Positions 45,972 to 56,557 are shown, numbered from the stretch's first letter. The stretch is 64,000 nt of DNA from Limnospira fusiformis SAG 85.79 (GCF_012516315.1 NZ_CP051185.1:1787403-1851402), one strand, 5' to 3'. Made by a program: numbers and translations. Notes: generated by a model from the letters alone, not told the origin.

Positions 45972-46910
45972 CTACTTACTCTCAAGGATAACCCGACTCC
46001 GAAAATCTTCAATGGTTAGCTCGAGTCCATCATCTAAATGTACCGTAGGTTCCCAATTAAGATACTTCTTGGCTTTGGTAATATCCGGTTGTCGCTGCTT
46101 CGGATCATCTTGGGGTAAGGGTTTATATTGAATCTCGGCATCAGGATTAATCATCTGTTGAATTTTGGTAGCCAACTCCAAAATCGTATATTCTCCCGGA
46201 TTACCCAAATTAACTGGCCCTATATACTCCCCATTCATCAGGCGAATCAGTCCTTCCACCAAATCCGAAACATAGCAAAAACTACGGGTTTGGGAACCAT
46301 CACCATAAACTGTTAAAGGAATTCCCCGGATAGCTTGGACAATAAAATTGCTCACCACCCGTCCATCATTTTCCAGCATACGGGGTCCAAAGGTATTAAA
46401 GATGCGCGCCACCCTAATATCTACCTTATTTTGATGGTAGTAGTCAAAAGCCAGAGTTTCCGCTACCCGTTTCCCCTCATCATAACAGGAACGGGGACCA
46501 ATACAGTTAACATTACCCCGATACTCTTCAGTTTGGGGGTGAACATCTGGATCTCCGTAAACTTCTGAGGTGGAAGCCAGCAAAAATCGAGCCTTGACCC
46601 GTTTGGCTAAACCCAGCATATTCAAAGTCCCCATGACATTAGTTTTAATGGTCTTGACCGGGTTGTATTGATAATGTACTGGGGAAGCAGGACAAGCCAA
46701 GTGATAAATCTGATCCACCTCTAGGCGAATTGGCTCAGTGATATCATGGCGGATCAGTTCAAAGTAAGGATTCCCTATCCATTTAAGAATATTCTGCTTA
46801 TTCCCCGTGAAAAAGTTGTCCAGACACAGAACATCGTGTTTCTGTTCCATTAGTCGGTCAATCAAATGGGAACCAATAAATCCGGCTCCACCCGTTACTA
46901 ATATTCTCAT
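45972..46910 (-). CDS. uxs: UDP-glucuronate decarboxylase (UDP-xylose synthase)
   Basis: A 312-residue SDR-type enzyme with the NAD motif [17 protein letters not shown], Ser in [14 protein letters not shown] and catalytic Tyr/Lys in [18 protein letters not shown]; the Arg-rich [10 protein letters not shown] is typical. It converts UDP-glucuronate to UDP-xylose. It is transcribed just ahead of ugd and likely shares a promoter region with it. Confidence 0.93.
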   Translation of the reverse strand: MRILVTGGAGFIGSHLIDRLMEQKHDVLCLDNFFTGNKQNILKWIGNPYFELIRHDITEPIRLEVDQIYHLACPASPVHYQYNPVKTIKTNVMGTLNMLGLAKRVKARFLLASTSEVYGDPDVHPQTEEYRGNVNCIGPRSCYDEGKRVAETLAFDYYHQNKVDIRVARIFNTFGPRMLENDGRVVSNFIVQAIRGIPLTVYGDGSQTRSFCYVSDLVEGLIRLMNGEYIGPVNLGNPGEYTILELATKIQQMINPDAEIQYKPLPQDDPKQRQPDITKAKKYLNWEPTVHLDDGLELTIEDFRSRVILESK

Positions 46911-47043
46911 ACCCTCAACTCCTACTTGGCTGAATGTCCTAAACTGTAGATGTTATAGTTGGTTTAGGCTTAACTTGGTGGCCATGTATGCCAACTCATC
47001 TCTTGTCTAAGATACAATCCAGTTTACTCTTAACAGAACTGAC

Positions 47044-47607
47044 ATGATTACAATTGCTCAACCTCAGCTTGAGTTGGAGGAGTTTCTGAAACTTCCGGAA
47101 ACTAAGCCAGCTTCAGAATTTATCAATGGAGAAATTACTCAGAAAGTTATGCCACAGGGAGAACATAGTTCAATTCAAGTCGATCTTTGTGAAGCTATCA
47201 ATCAGGTAGCCAAGACTCAGAAAATTGCTAAGGCTTTTCCTGAATTGCGCTGCACTTTTGATGGCAGGTCAATTGTGCCAGATATTTCTGTATTTCGCTG
47301 GTCCAGGATTCCTCGCGAACCTTCCGGGAGAATTGCTAATCGCTTTCAAACATATCCTGACTGGTGTATTGAAATTTTGTCCCCAGAACAAAACTTGACC
47401 AGAGTTCTGTCTAAGTTGTTATTGTGTTCAAGAAATGGTACGGAGTTGGGATGGTTAATTAATCCAGATGAAGATGGCAGTGTCATCCTGGTGTTTCCTG
47501 AACAAAAAATAGAGTTGTATGAGGGAGATACTGTGCTACCTGTTTTGGATGGTATCCAGTTGGAATTAACACCCAATCAAATTTGGGGATGGTTGAGTTT
47601 TGATTGA
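47044..47607 (+). CDS. Uma2-family (DUF820) protein
   Basis: A 187-residue Uma2 protein. The core has PASEFINGEITQKVMPQGEH, the acidic CTFDGRSIVPDISVFRW and the strand PDWCIEILSPEQN with catalytic-type Glu. It is diverged from the copies at 8420 and 9858-11572. Its role is unsettled, as for the family. Confidence 0.8.
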   Translation: MITIAQPQLELEEFLKLPETKPASEFINGEITQKVMPQGEHSSIQVDLCEAINQVAKTQKIAKAFPELRCTFDGRSIVPDISVFRWSRIPREPSGRIANRFQTYPDWCIEILSPEQNLTRVLSKLLLCSRNGTELGWLINPDEDGSVILVFPEQKIELYEGDTVLPVLDGIQLELTPNQIWGWLSFD

Positions 47608-47651
47608 ACTATCCCCAATTTATGGGTATCTTTATTGCCATAATCGTAGAT

Positions 47652-48662
47652 TTAGGTCAACTCTTCTGGGTTGACCAATGATGAGTCTTGAGGTAGTCCT
47701 AAACTCAAGATAAAAGTCTTAGAATAACGAGCCTGTTCCCAATTTTTGGCTACTCTAATTTGTTGGGGGGTTAATCCCTGAGCATTTTGCAGGTTAGCGC
47801 TTTGTAAATTGGCTTCTTCAAAATTCACCCCGGTTAAATTGGCATCTTTAAGATTGACTCCCCGCAAGTTGGCTCGTTTAAAGTTGGCATCCTGAAGATA
47901 GGCTCCCTGAAGGTTTGCACCTTTTAAATTTGCTTCTTGAAAGTTGGCTCCTTGTAAGTTTCCTAAAATATAGGCTCCCTGTAGGTTGGCTTGCTGTAAA
48001 TTAGCTTCTAATAAATTGACTCCCTGAAGTTCAGCATTTTCTAAGTTGGCTGCATTTAGGTTGACTTTCTGGAGTTGGGTAAGCAGAAAAAAACATTCCT
48101 GTAAATTGGCTTTCCATAGGTTAGCGCCTTGGAGTTGGGTGAGTTCAAAGGTACTGCCTTTTAGGTTGGCTTCCTGGAGTTTAGCGGTTTTTAGATTTGC
48201 TTCTTTGAAGTCGGTGTCTACCAAGGTCACTTGTTCCAGATCAGCCATTGGTAAAGATAAACCTTTAAGACTTACTCCGTCTTTTGATAATTCTTCTAGG
48301 GCTTTAATGCGAGCATGGCTAATTTTAATGCCTTGAGCTGAGTCAATGACTTGCCATGCTTCGTAATGAGATTTCTTTTTTCCTTGTCTGACATAAATTA
48401 CTAATGCTGTGACAATACTGATGCTTTCAAATGTGCCAAGAATTCGGGACTTTTCTAGGGCATTTATAAAGAATTTACCCCATTCTGTGTTGGCTTGTAG
48501 GGTGTCTTCTATATATAGGATTGCAGAAATTAACAGGAAAACAGCTACTAAAATTAACACGATTTCTATCAATTCTCGGAGTAGTTGGGCTAAGGCTCTA
48601 ACCAGTTTAGATAGTTGTCTGCGGTTGAATATTTTGGACAACTGCCATTTTAATCTATTCAT
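47652..48662 (-). CDS. Membrane-anchored pentapeptide-repeat protein
   Basis: A 336-residue protein. Two hydrophobic segments at about 27-48 and 75-92 (LIEIVLILVAVFLLISAILY) form a membrane hairpin. Then come a linker with KISHARIKALEELSKDGVSL and about 30 A(N/D)L repeats (LKEANLKTAKLQEANLKGST and others). It ends with a helical LTPQQIRVAKNWEQARYS segment common to such proteins. It likely faces the cytoplasm or thylakoid; role unknown. Confidence 0.8.
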   Translation of the reverse strand: MNRLKWQLSKIFNRRQLSKLVRALAQLLRELIEIVLILVAVFLLISAILYIEDTLQANTEWGKFFINALEKSRILGTFESISIVTALVIYVRQGKKKSHYEAWQVIDSAQGIKISHARIKALEELSKDGVSLKGLSLPMADLEQVTLVDTDFKEANLKTAKLQEANLKGSTFELTQLQGANLWKANLQECFFLLTQLQKVNLNAANLENAELQGVNLLEANLQQANLQGAYILGNLQGANFQEANLKGANLQGAYLQDANFKRANLRGVNLKDANLTGVNFEEANLQSANLQNAQGLTPQQIRVAKNWEQARYSKTFILSLGLPQDSSLVNPEELT

Positions 48663-49017
48663 AATTGGTTAATATATATTGAGTATAAATGGTGACTAAC
48701 TAGGTGTTAGTCAAATTTACTATCTATTATAAATCTACTGTCACGATAAATATCAGGACTAAAAGTACATCCCTCAAGGTGACTAGCCAGCTCATCAGAT
48801 CATGGTCCTGTAACTTGTCCTCGCAGTCTTGGTGGGTGGTAATACCCATGATGGGCATAACCCCTTATTATATTGTTGTTCTTTACAAACCTCTGGGATT
48901 TATAAAATTTGCTCAAAATTGCGTAAATTTTTGATAAGGAGACAGAGAATATTGAGCCAATCCACAAGTAATATGCTACTGATTTAAATATAGAACTATT
49001 ACTATATAATTCATGAA
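48663..49017. other. Gene-free interval
   Basis: 355 bp between the pentapeptide gene and comFB. A 76-codon plus-strand frame (48704-48934) looks random in composition. A short palindromic TACCCATGATGGGCATA word lies at about 48840-48860. I see no RNA gene or clear promoter. Confidence 0.4.
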
Positions 49018-49704
49018 ATGAATACTACTAACGATAACAAACCGCCACAATACCAAAATGTGATGGAGATTTGGGTAGATGAAGAAATTGATCGTCAGTT
49101 ACAGCGTCTGTCACAGAATTTACTAAAGTATATTAGTCGGGTTGAAGTAGCAACCTATGCTCTTAACCGTCTGCCGCCGTTGTATGCGTCTTGTCAGGAG
49201 GGTAGAAACAAACAGGAGCAACGAGCGAAAACCTACAGGGGTAAAATCCAAGAAACGGTGCGTCAGGCGATCGCTGCTGTTCAGCGAGATCCAATTAGAT
49301 TATCCACCCCGTTGATATCTCCCGAAGAAGTCCAGTACGAGCAAACTATCCGGGAACTAATAGATTTGTTACCGAAACAAACAGATGCTCGTAACAGTGC
49401 GATTAAACTGCTCAAGGATGCGATCGCACCATTAGCATCTCCCCCGACTTCTCCTACTCCTCCTCCCCCTCCGCCTCGGAGAACTGTAGCGGGTCGGAAA
49501 GTTCCCCGTGAACCGCTTCTGAGTCACCGAGATCAGATTCAAGAGCAGCTTAGAATTGCCAAAACGCTGAACGGTGATCCTTCTGAGTCATCGGGAACCG
49601 AGAAAACAGGCGATCGCAGTTGGCCACAGTCCCGCCAAACCACCGTCAGTCATCGAGAGCAAATCGAAGAACAGCTTAAACTGGCAAAAAAAAGCCAACT
49701 CTGA
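49018..49704 (+). CDS. comFB: ComFB-domain protein
   Basis: A 228-residue protein. Residues about 12-115 are a ComFB domain (VMEIWVDEEIDRQLQRLSQN and YISRVEVATYALNRLPPLYA). In cyanobacteria ComFB proteins have been reported as cyclic-di-GMP receptors. A Pro-rich linker (SPPTSPTPPPPPPRR) follows, then a near-duplicated motif: LLSHRDQIQEQLRIAK and VSHREQIEEQLKLAK. The twin motif could be a docking peptide; that is inference. The function beyond the domain is unknown. Confidence 0.8.
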   Translation: MNTTNDNKPPQYQNVMEIWVDEEIDRQLQRLSQNLLKYISRVEVATYALNRLPPLYASCQEGRNKQEQRAKTYRGKIQETVRQAIAAVQRDPIRLSTPLISPEEVQYEQTIRELIDLLPKQTDARNSAIKLLKDAIAPLASPPTSPTPPPPPPRRTVAGRKVPREPLLSHRDQIQEQLRIAKTLNGDPSESSGTEKTGDRSWPQSRQTTVSHREQIEEQLKLAKKSQL

Positions 49705-49753
49705 TGATTCTGACGCAGCCAAATCAACTTGAGACTCCCTTCGCCTCTGTTAA

Positions 49754-49791
49754 TCATCAGTAGGAGCGAAAAATCTCCCCCCTACTGATGA
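49754..49791. terminator. Long hairpin between convergent genes
   Basis: TCATCAGTAGG pairs exactly with CCTACTGATGA (11 bp, 16-base loop), between the converging comFB and exchanger genes. No T-run follows, but the position fits a bidirectional terminator. Confidence 0.65.
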
Positions 49792-49830
49792 CTGGCTATT
49801 GGTTGGGGGAGTTATTCTGCTGGGGACAGT

Positions 49831-50778
49831 TTATAACCAGCCAAAAATGTGACCAACAAACCAACCGTAAAGCACAAAAAATAGCAATCCTTCCCATTGT
49901 GTTACCTGTTTATCTTGGGTGACAAAGAAAAACAGTAAAGTCGCCGCCAGCATGACCGGAAGAGCATTAATTAAGATCTCATCAGGGATATCTAACGGTT
50001 TAATCAGTCCCGGCACTCCCATAACGATTAAGGAGTTAAAAATATTGGAGCCGACCACATTTCCGATCGCCACTTCTGCATTACCTTTTCGAGCGGCAGA
50101 AATAGTGACTACCAACTCCGGTAAAGATGTCCCTAAAGCCACTACAGTAACGGCAATAATCTCAGTTCCCAGATGGAAAATTTCTGAGAGTTTAATAATC
50201 GATTCAATGGTATAGTTAGCGCCGACAAAGATAAAAACCGCGCCCAAAATCACAATCGCCAAATTCACAATCACAAATCGAGTGGAGTTCACCTCCTCGT
50301 CAATTTGCTGGTCATTATCCTCTTGACCTTCTCGGATAATATAAACCAGATAAATCACAAATCCGATGAGACATAACAGAGCTTCTCCGGTGGTGAAAAA
50401 ATCATCACTAATGGTAAAATAGAGCAAAATAGCGGAACCAACCAACATAGGTAGATCCACAGAAATCAGGTCATAATTAATCTTCATCGGACTACTGATA
50501 ACGGCGGCAAACCCAACAATCAGAAAAATATTAGTAATATTAGAACCAATAACATTACTAGCTACAATTTCTGATGTATCTCGATAAACGGCTACCAGAG
50601 AAGAAACCAGTTCAGGAAGAGAGGTACCGATCGCCACAATGGTCACGCCCACAATAAAGGGACTCAAGCCGAAAAATAGCCCCAGTTTACTAGCTGATTC
50701 TGTAAAGGAATCCGAGGCATAGATGAGAACCGCCAGACTAACTGCAAAAATCCCTATCCAAATAAGTGCTTCTAACAT
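49831..50778 (-). CDS. Calcium/sodium antiporter (CaCA family)
   Basis: A 315-residue membrane exchanger. Two inverted alpha repeats carry the ion-binding motifs VAIGTSLPELVSSLVA with NVIGSNITNIF, and VALGTSLPELVVTISA with NVVGSNIFNSL. An acidic loop (EGQEDNDQQIDEEVNS) joins the halves. The layout is that of YrbG-type Na+/Ca2+ exchangers that expel Ca2+. The ion preference is inferred from the family. Confidence 0.9.
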   Translation of the reverse strand: MLEALIWIGIFAVSLAVLIYASDSFTESASKLGLFFGLSPFIVGVTIVAIGTSLPELVSSLVAVYRDTSEIVASNVIGSNITNIFLIVGFAAVISSPMKINYDLISVDLPMLVGSAILLYFTISDDFFTTGEALLCLIGFVIYLVYIIREGQEDNDQQIDEEVNSTRFVIVNLAIVILGAVFIFVGANYTIESIIKLSEIFHLGTEIIAVTVVALGTSLPELVVTISAARKGNAEVAIGNVVGSNIFNSLIVMGVPGLIKPLDIPDEILINALPVMLAATLLFFFVTQDKQVTQWEGLLFFVLYGWFVGHIFGWL

Positions 50779-51082
50779 TTTGACTGCCTGTTGTCCATCA
50801 AGTAAATAGTGAGCCCCAAGAGAGCGCGGTTTAATTTATTTTTATTTTATATGGCTTGTGTATATTTGGGTAAATATAGATTCTGTTCTGTGAAAAAACC
50901 GGGATTTAATAGTCCATAAATCCACATAACTAAACAACGAAGAGTTGACCTAATGCGATAAAATCAGCCAGTATAGATGTTGATCACCCTTGGGGATGGT
51001 CAAAGGGCCGATTTGTATATAATCGGCAAAAAATATCATGTTTTCTGTAATCCAACCACTGCGTAATCGGCAGCCGAAAATT

Positions 51083-52840
51083 ATGTCTTCTCTAATCCAA
51101 CAGATGCGATCGCGATTTGAAACAGCCCTAACTGATGCCTTTGGGGAAACCGTCAGCGGGACTGATCCATTAATAGTTAACAGCAGTAACCCCAAATTCG
51201 GGGATTATCAGTGCAACGTTGCCATGTCCCTAACCAAAAGGCTCAAAAGTAACCCTCGCCAGATAGCCAGCACCATTATAGAGCATCTTCAAATTGATGA
51301 TATCTGCTCCCCTCCAGAAATTGCCGGACCTGGGTTTATCAATTTGCGCCTCAAATCAGAGTACCTAGAAACCCAACTTAATGCTAAATTAACTGACCCT
51401 CGGTTAGGAATCGCCCCGAATGGAAACCCACAAAACGTGATTGTAGACTTTTCTAGCCCCAATATTGCCAAAGAAATGCACGTTGGTCATTTGCGATCGA
51501 CCATTATCGGGGACTGTATCGCCCGGATTTTAGAGTTTGAAGGTCATCAGGTGCTACGACTGAATCACGTTGGCGACTGGGGGACACAATTCGGGATGTT
51601 GATTACTTACCTACAGGAAAAATACCCCTCAGCCTTAACTACTGCTGACGTTTTAGATATTGGGGATTTAGTCGAGTTTTACCGTCAAGCCAAAAAGCGG
51701 TTTGATGAAGATGAAGAGTTTAAAGAAGCCTCTCGCGAGCAGGTAGTCCGTTTACAATCAGGAGCCGAGGATAGTCGCCGCGCCTGGGAATTGCTTTGTG
51801 ATCAGTCTCGCCGGGAGTTTCAACAAATCTATGATCGCCTTGATATTAAACTCACCGAAAGGGGTGAATCATTTTATAATCCCATGTTGGCGGAAGTGGT
51901 GGCGGATTTGGAAGCATCTGGGTTATTGGTGGAAGACCAAGGCGCAAAATGCGTATTTTTAGAAGGATTTACCAATAAGGAAGGAGACCCCCTACCATTA
52001 ATCGTGCAGAAGTCCAATGGCGGCTATAACTACGCTACTACGGATTTGGCCGCGGTGCGTCATCGGATTAACACGGAAGGTGCTACTCGTCTAATTTATG
52101 TCACTGATGCAGGTCAGGCTAATCATTTCGCCCAGGTGTGGCAGGTGGCCCGTCGGGTGGGGTGGATACCGGATGGGGTGGATGTGGTCCATGTTCCCTT
52201 TGGTCTCGTTAAGGGAGAGGATGGGAAAAAGCTAAAAACTCGGTCTGGGGAAACGGTCAGGCTGCGGGATCTTTTGGACGAAGCGGTTAAACGCGCTCAG
52301 GAGGATTTGGAAACTCGCCTACAGCAGGAAGGACGCGCAGAGTCTCCAGAATTTGTGCATCATGTGGCGGAGGTGGTTGGTATTGATGCGGTTAAATATG
52401 CTGATTTGAGTCAAAATCGCACCAGTGATTATATCTTTAGTTTTGATAAGATGCTGTCTCTACAGGGTAACACGGCTCCCTATATGTTATATGCCTATGT
52501 GCGGATTCAGGGGATTAGCCGTAAGGGGAGTATTGATTTTGAACAGGTGGGGGATAGGGCGAGTATTCATTTACAAGACCCTTCTGAGTTGACTTTGGCT
52601 AAACATTTACTACAATTACATGAGGTTATCGATACGGTAGCCCAAGAGTTGTTGCCGAATCGATTGTGTCAGTATCTGTTTGAATTGAGCCAGAAGTTTA
52701 ATCAGTTTTACGATCGCTGTCCAGTTTTGAAAGCTGATGAATGCGATCGCGCTTCTCGTTTAGCTTTGTGTCACTTAACGGCTGAAACTTTGAGGCTGGG
52801 TCTATCCCTATTGGGGATTTCGGTATTAGATCGAATGTAA
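51083..52840 (+). CDS. argS: Arginyl-tRNA synthetase
   Basis: A 585-residue class I synthetase from [20 protein letters not shown]; an upstream ATG at 51038 is open but gives an atypical start. It has the Arg-specific N-terminal domain, then [20 protein letters not shown] with the HIGH-like HVGH at 133-136, the [12 protein letters not shown] stretch near the KMSKS position, and a DALR anticodon-binding end ([15 protein letters not shown]). The KMSKS motif is degenerate, as in many ArgS. Confidence 0.95.
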   Translation: MSSLIQQMRSRFETALTDAFGETVSGTDPLIVNSSNPKFGDYQCNVAMSLTKRLKSNPRQIASTIIEHLQIDDICSPPEIAGPGFINLRLKSEYLETQLNAKLTDPRLGIAPNGNPQNVIVDFSSPNIAKEMHVGHLRSTIIGDCIARILEFEGHQVLRLNHVGDWGTQFGMLITYLQEKYPSALTTADVLDIGDLVEFYRQAKKRFDEDEEFKEASREQVVRLQSGAEDSRRAWELLCDQSRREFQQIYDRLDIKLTERGESFYNPMLAEVVADLEASGLLVEDQGAKCVFLEGFTNKEGDPLPLIVQKSNGGYNYATTDLAAVRHRINTEGATRLIYVTDAGQANHFAQVWQVARRVGWIPDGVDVVHVPFGLVKGEDGKKLKTRSGETVRLRDLLDEAVKRAQEDLETRLQQEGRAESPEFVHHVAEVVGIDAVKYADLSQNRTSDYIFSFDKMLSLQGNTAPYMLYAYVRIQGISRKGSIDFEQVGDRASIHLQDPSELTLAKHLLQLHEVIDTVAQELLPNRLCQYLFELSQKFNQFYDRCPVLKADECDRASRLALCHLTAETLRLGLSLLGISVLDRM

Positions 52841-53024
52841 GGGCTTTGCCTAAACTTTACAAATTTTTGCATAAAGTTCACACAATATGCTTGTTTTTTG
52901 TGCTTCTATGGGTTATTATCTAACTTATAGAATCCGAAAAGACCTTTACCTAACTGGGAAAAACGGATAACTAGACTGACTATTAAATTGGGTGGTCTAC
53001 TCGATATTTGACTGGACACTGATA

Positions 53025-53052
53025 GGGGACTTTTTTGAAAGTTCCCTTTTTT
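53025..53052 (+). terminator. Rho-independent terminator downstream of argS
   Basis: GGGGACTT pairs with AAGTTCCC (one G-T pair) and is followed by TTTTTT. It lies about 185 bases after argS in an otherwise gene-free stretch (52841-53129). Confidence 0.8.
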
Positions 53053-53129
53053 CATGGCTAGGGCTGGGAACTGTGGATATTCAATAATTATTACTGGTCA
53101 ATTACTTAGATATTTACCATGGCTTTTTT

Positions 53130-53633
53130 TCAATCGTAGGGCTGTCGGGTTTCAGAATCATAGTCTTCATAGGAGGGTGGGTTTCCCCCTAATTGAAGTC
53201 GATCGCGATCGGATGGTAGTCTCTGGGAGGAGCGTTCTGGGGGTAAACTGGGTTGGTGGGAAGGGCGACCTTTACCCGTGAAGGTTCCCCAACCGACACG
53301 GATACCTGCGACAATACTCCCAGTCCCGATTTTTAGTTGTTTCGCTTGTTGTTTAGCGCTGCTAATACTGCGATCAACTTGTTTAACTACTTGGTTAGCA
53401 CTTTGGACTCCTTCGGCTACATCATCTGTCAGATCGCTAATTTCCATCCCCGTTAGGCGAATAGCCTCTAGGGTGGGAGGAAATTCCCGCGACAGGGTAT
53501 CAGCTAATTTTTCGACGCTGCGTGCTGCTCTCCCCAAGGCGAGTATCGCCGGGAGTGCTGCAATTAATAAGGCGGTCAGGCTGACTGCAACCAATAATAG
53601 GGACAGTCCTAGCCAAAAAATAGGATCAAGCAC
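53130..53633 (-). CDS. DUF948 protein
   Basis: A 167-residue protein with an N-terminal membrane helix (FWLGLSLLLVAVSLTALLIA), a heptad-type coiled coil (LADTLSREFPPTLEAIRLTG and VQSANQVVKQVDRSISSAKQ) and a Ser/Pro-rich tail. DUF948 genes are often next to YtxH genes, as here; together they are envelope or stress-associated. Molecular function unknown. Confidence 0.8.
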   Translation of the reverse strand: MLDPIFWLGLSLLLVAVSLTALLIAALPAILALGRAARSVEKLADTLSREFPPTLEAIRLTGMEISDLTDDVAEGVQSANQVVKQVDRSISSAKQQAKQLKIGTGSIVAGIRVGWGTFTGKGRPSHQPSLPPERSSQRLPSDRDRLQLGGNPPSYEDYDSETRQPYD

Positions 53634-53725
53634 AACAATGGTAGGATTCGGCGATAACGGACAACACTATGATATCGAAACTGGCGATCGCTAGTGTCTC
53701 TTCGCTCCAAACACGATAACTATTT

Positions 53726-54076
53726 TTAGCGGCGATCGCTTTTCGTCTCCTGGGGTTCAGCCAAATTCTGATTCTCAAGTTCCGATAGAGTCTGACGTTC
53801 CATCTGACTCGCTTCTAGTCCGGCGGCGATCGCTTCTTTTAGTCGCACTAGCGTATCATCCCAACTACGCAAAGCTGATGCTGACATTCGTTCAGCTTGA
53901 TTTTGCACTGTGGTTGATACATCTTCCGCTAACTCCGGGAGAGTCGCCGCCGATTTTTGTAATAGTTTTCGAGTCTCGCGACCAGACCGCGGCGCAATCA
54001 GTAGACCGACTACTGTACCAAGGGCAGACCCAATCACTAGACCGCTAACAAATAATCCAGAACGGTTTTTTGACAT
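53726..54076 (-). CDS. YtxH-domain protein
   Basis: A 116-residue YtxH protein. The glycine-rich membrane segment SGLVIGSALGTVVGLLIAPR is followed by SGRETRKLLQKSAATLPELA and a coiled coil. It lies 92 bases upstream of the DUF948 gene on the same strand. An IS605-type element ends about 40 bases upstream of its start and may affect expression. Confidence 0.85.
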   Translation of the reverse strand: MSKNRSGLFVSGLVIGSALGTVVGLLIAPRSGRETRKLLQKSAATLPELAEDVSTTVQNQAERMSASALRSWDDTLVRLKEAIAAGLEASQMERQTLSELENQNLAEPQETKSDRR

Positions 54077-54128
54077 ATTTTCTGATCAATATCTGTACAT
54101 ATAATTTTAGGCAATCTGATGAAGCTCA

Positions 54129-54153
54129 CCCCACCTGCCCAAGGCAGGTGGGG
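54129..54153. repeat. Right-end hairpin of the tnpB element
   Basis: CCCCACCTGCC pairs exactly with GGCAGGTGGGG across a 3-base loop, 59 bases beyond the tnpB stop. Similar to the left-end hairpin, as IS605-family ends are. The 3' end of tnpB plus this hairpin is where an omega (guide) RNA would be encoded. Confidence 0.85.
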
Positions 54154-54779
54154 GTGTCGGTGCTAACCTGGAACCGTGCTAGTCCACAGGTCACACAAAC
54201 AAGCCCAGCTTCTAGGCGATCGCCCTCGAACTTTGGCTCGAGGGCTCCTCACTGTCCTTTCGGCGAGTGAGCTGAAGAATACCTCGTGCAGCAATATTGA
54301 GCGCCCCATTGAGGTCGGCATTGTATCGCTTGCCCGAGGAAAATTTAGCCAGGGCATAGTTTTGGCCGTCCCGCCCTTTCGACTCCACTGCCGTCATAAG
54401 CCAGCTTTTAGGTGGAGCTACGACATCAATGACCTTACCGCCTATCTCTTGCCACTTCATCTCCGTCAAATCTCGAATCATCCTTTTGAGCCATCCATGA
54501 AAGCGTTGGCGAAGTAAGGAGCGTTTTCGCCCCCCCTTAGCCTTCCATCCTTTCAGGTTCTCAAAGACAATAGCATCGGCATTGAACTGTTGGGCAATCT
54601 GCACGATGCGCTTCGAGACAATTTGCCCAATTTGACGGTTGATATTACGGCATTTGCGGTAGGTATGAGAGCAGAAGCCTTTCTGGAGACTTCCACCTAG
54701 CCCCATCGTCTTACTATAGCACAAGACAGAACACTTAGGACGTATAATGGAGAGGACGAGATGACTAAGAAGACCAAAA

Positions 54780-55139
54780 ATGCCAGCCCCCTATAGTTAC
54801 GACCTCAGACAAAAAGTTATTGATGCCATTGAACTAGACGGTATGCCCAAAACAGAAGCCAGTCAAGTTTTCCATGTTAGCAGGAACACCATTAATCTCT
54901 GGCTGCAAAGAAAAGCACAGACCGGAGACTTCCTCCCTAAACCTCATCACCGACCTGGCAATAACCACAAAATTACCGACTGGCAAAAATTCAAGGCTTT
55001 TGCCCAAGAGCATGGCGACAAAACAGCAGCTCAAATGGCTGAACTTTGGGATGACGACATCTCTCCTCGCACCATATCCAGAGCCTTGAAGAAAATTGGC
55101 TTCACCAGAAAAAAAAACTTACGGCTACCAAGAACGTGA
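54780..55139 (+). CDS. IS630-type transposase, first frame (DNA-binding)
   Basis: A 119-residue frame with helix-turn-helix MPAPYSYDLRQKVIDAIELD and FHVSRNTINLWLQRKAQTG, then a winged part (DDISPRTISRALKKIGFTRK). It ends soon after a run of nine A at 55110-55118, where a shift of +1 leads into the second frame. Programmed slippage on A-runs is usual for this family. Confidence 0.88.
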   Translation: MPAPYSYDLRQKVIDAIELDGMPKTEASQVFHVSRNTINLWLQRKAQTGDFLPKPHHRPGNNHKITDWQKFKAFAQEHGDKTAAQMAELWDDDISPRTISRALKKIGFTRKKNLRLPRT

Positions 55140-55656
55140 TGAGCAACAGCGAGAGGAGTTTATGGCTCAGATTGAACATATGGAGCCGGAAGAAGTGGTC
55201 TACCTCGATGAAGCCGGCATGAATAGTCAGGACTCGGATTACCCTTATGGTTACTGCGAGGAAGGAAAACGCTTCCATGCACTCAAATCAGGGAAGAGGC
55301 AGGGCAGGGTAAGTATGATAGCCGCATGGTGTCATCAACAACTCTTAGCTCCCTTTAGCTTTGAGGGTTGTTGTCATCGGACAGTGTTTGAGTTGTGGTT
55401 GGAGTTCATCTTAATTCCAACATTGAAGCCAGGTCAGACTCTAGTATTGGACAATGCAACGTTTCATAAAGGGGGACGGATTGCTGAACTGGTGGAGGCA
55501 GCTCAATGCCGTTTACTCTATCTACCACCTTATTCGCCAGACCTCAACAAGATAGAGAAATGTTGGTCGTGGCTGAAAGCCCGTATTCGCCACTGCATTG
55601 AGCAGTTTGATTCTCTCCATGATGCCATGGATTCCGTTCTCAAAGCTGCGTCCTAA
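55096..55656 (+). CDS. IS630-type transposase, second frame (DDE)
   Basis: A DDE domain: Asp in VYLDEAGM, Asp in LVLDNATFHK, and Glu in NKIEKCWSWLKARI. It is expressed by frameshift from the upstream frame at the A-run (KKTYGYQERDEQQ is the join), so the separate ATG at 55096 is probably not used. The catalytic set is complete, so the element could still move. Confidence 0.88.
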   Translation: MASPEKKTYGYQERDEQQREEFMAQIEHMEPEEVVYLDEAGMNSQDSDYPYGYCEEGKRFHALKSGKRQGRVSMIAAWCHQQLLAPFSFEGCCHRTVFELWLEFILIPTLKPGQTLVLDNATFHKGGRIAELVEAAQCRLLYLPPYSPDLNKIEKCWSWLKARIRHCIEQFDSLHDAMDSVLKAAS

Positions 55657-56557
55657 CCACCTTGACTAATGCTATAGCTCGTTTAGATACTGATTTCAGC
55701 CGCTTATCCCGACGGTCGCCGTTCCGCTGGACGCAGGTTCCAGCGGCTGCGGCGACTTCGTCTATGTCTCTGGCCGGATGAATAAACTCCCGATGGATTA
55801 CAGTGCCGTCAAAATTCACGACTGCCACAGTAGCGGTGGTGTTGATACCCAGGTCAACACTTACAACTCGACCCTCTCCCTCCCGTTGAGGTGGATGACA
55901 CTCAAATGGAACTGAGAGATGACAGGCTTTTTTCTGCTCATTGAAGATAAGGGACGGTGACAGCAGCTTGTTACTATCTACGGTATGCCGTTCTCGTAGG
56001 CTGGTTATCTCAATGGTAGTCCAGACCCAATCAGTTCCGTTAAATACCTTGATGTCGATGCGGTCATAGCCATGGAGTTTATAGCACTGACCCTTATACA
56101 GGGTCGGATAACAGCCACTGTTGGGATTGAGGACGGGAGGTTTGGCATCCCGACGTTGACGAGTTCCCGATTGCCATTCCCGATATCGGGTCATGTAGCT
56201 ACTGACTTGGCCAGAGCGCGAAGACGATGGCAGCCCTTCGGTAGTAGCTGGGGAACTTGTAAAAGGTCTGGTCAAATTGCCGGTATTTGGGGTTAGGGTT
56301 CTTGGCGGTTTGGTGAATCAGTTTCTCAACGGCTAGAACCCGTTTTTGACTCGATAACCCTCCGATAGACGGCCAATGGGTTAAGAGAATTCCCATCAAA
56401 TGCCGACAGACACCTAGGGAGACCTCAACCGTTTGGCTCAGAAGCACTCGCGCTGCTGCTGTCGGGTTAAGATTCCATCGGTCTGTACGGATGATTGATG
56501 TGGTTTGTGCCATAACGGTATGATAACCCAAGGTTTGTCAGATCGGCGGCTCCTTGA

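Larger units (their letters stand above)
54718..55674 (+). mobile_element. IS630-type insertion sequence
   Basis: A 957-bp element flanked by TA (54716-54717 and 55675-55676), the usual IS630/mariner target duplication. Imperfect terminal inverted repeats are TAGCACAAGACAG and TTAGGACGTA at the left, and TAGCATTAGTCAA and TTAGGACGCA at the right (reverse complement). It carries two overlapping frames for one transposase and lies inside tnpB. Confidence 0.88.
54212..56531 (-). pseudogene. tnpB: tnpB (OrfB), broken by insertion and frameshift
   Basis: Reading the minus strand, the N-terminal part (56531-56199) ends in QTFYKFPSYYRRAAI, after which the frame changes once near 56225. The middle (to 55677) carries the first catalytic Asp in VSVDLGINTTATVAV. 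The rest (54715-54212) carries Glu in VFENLKGWKA and Asp in GKRYNADLNGALNIA. The zinc-finger cysteines are absent, as in some IS605 branches. Removing 54718-55674 and one TA restores SKRASKTMGLGGSLQKGFC in frame. TnpB is an RNA-guided nuclease; this copy is dead as it stands. Confidence 0.85.

Noticed and set aside
48704-48934. 76-codon plus-strand frame between the pentapeptide gene and comFB
   Set aside because: No ribosome site, random-looking composition, no family; treated as non-coding.
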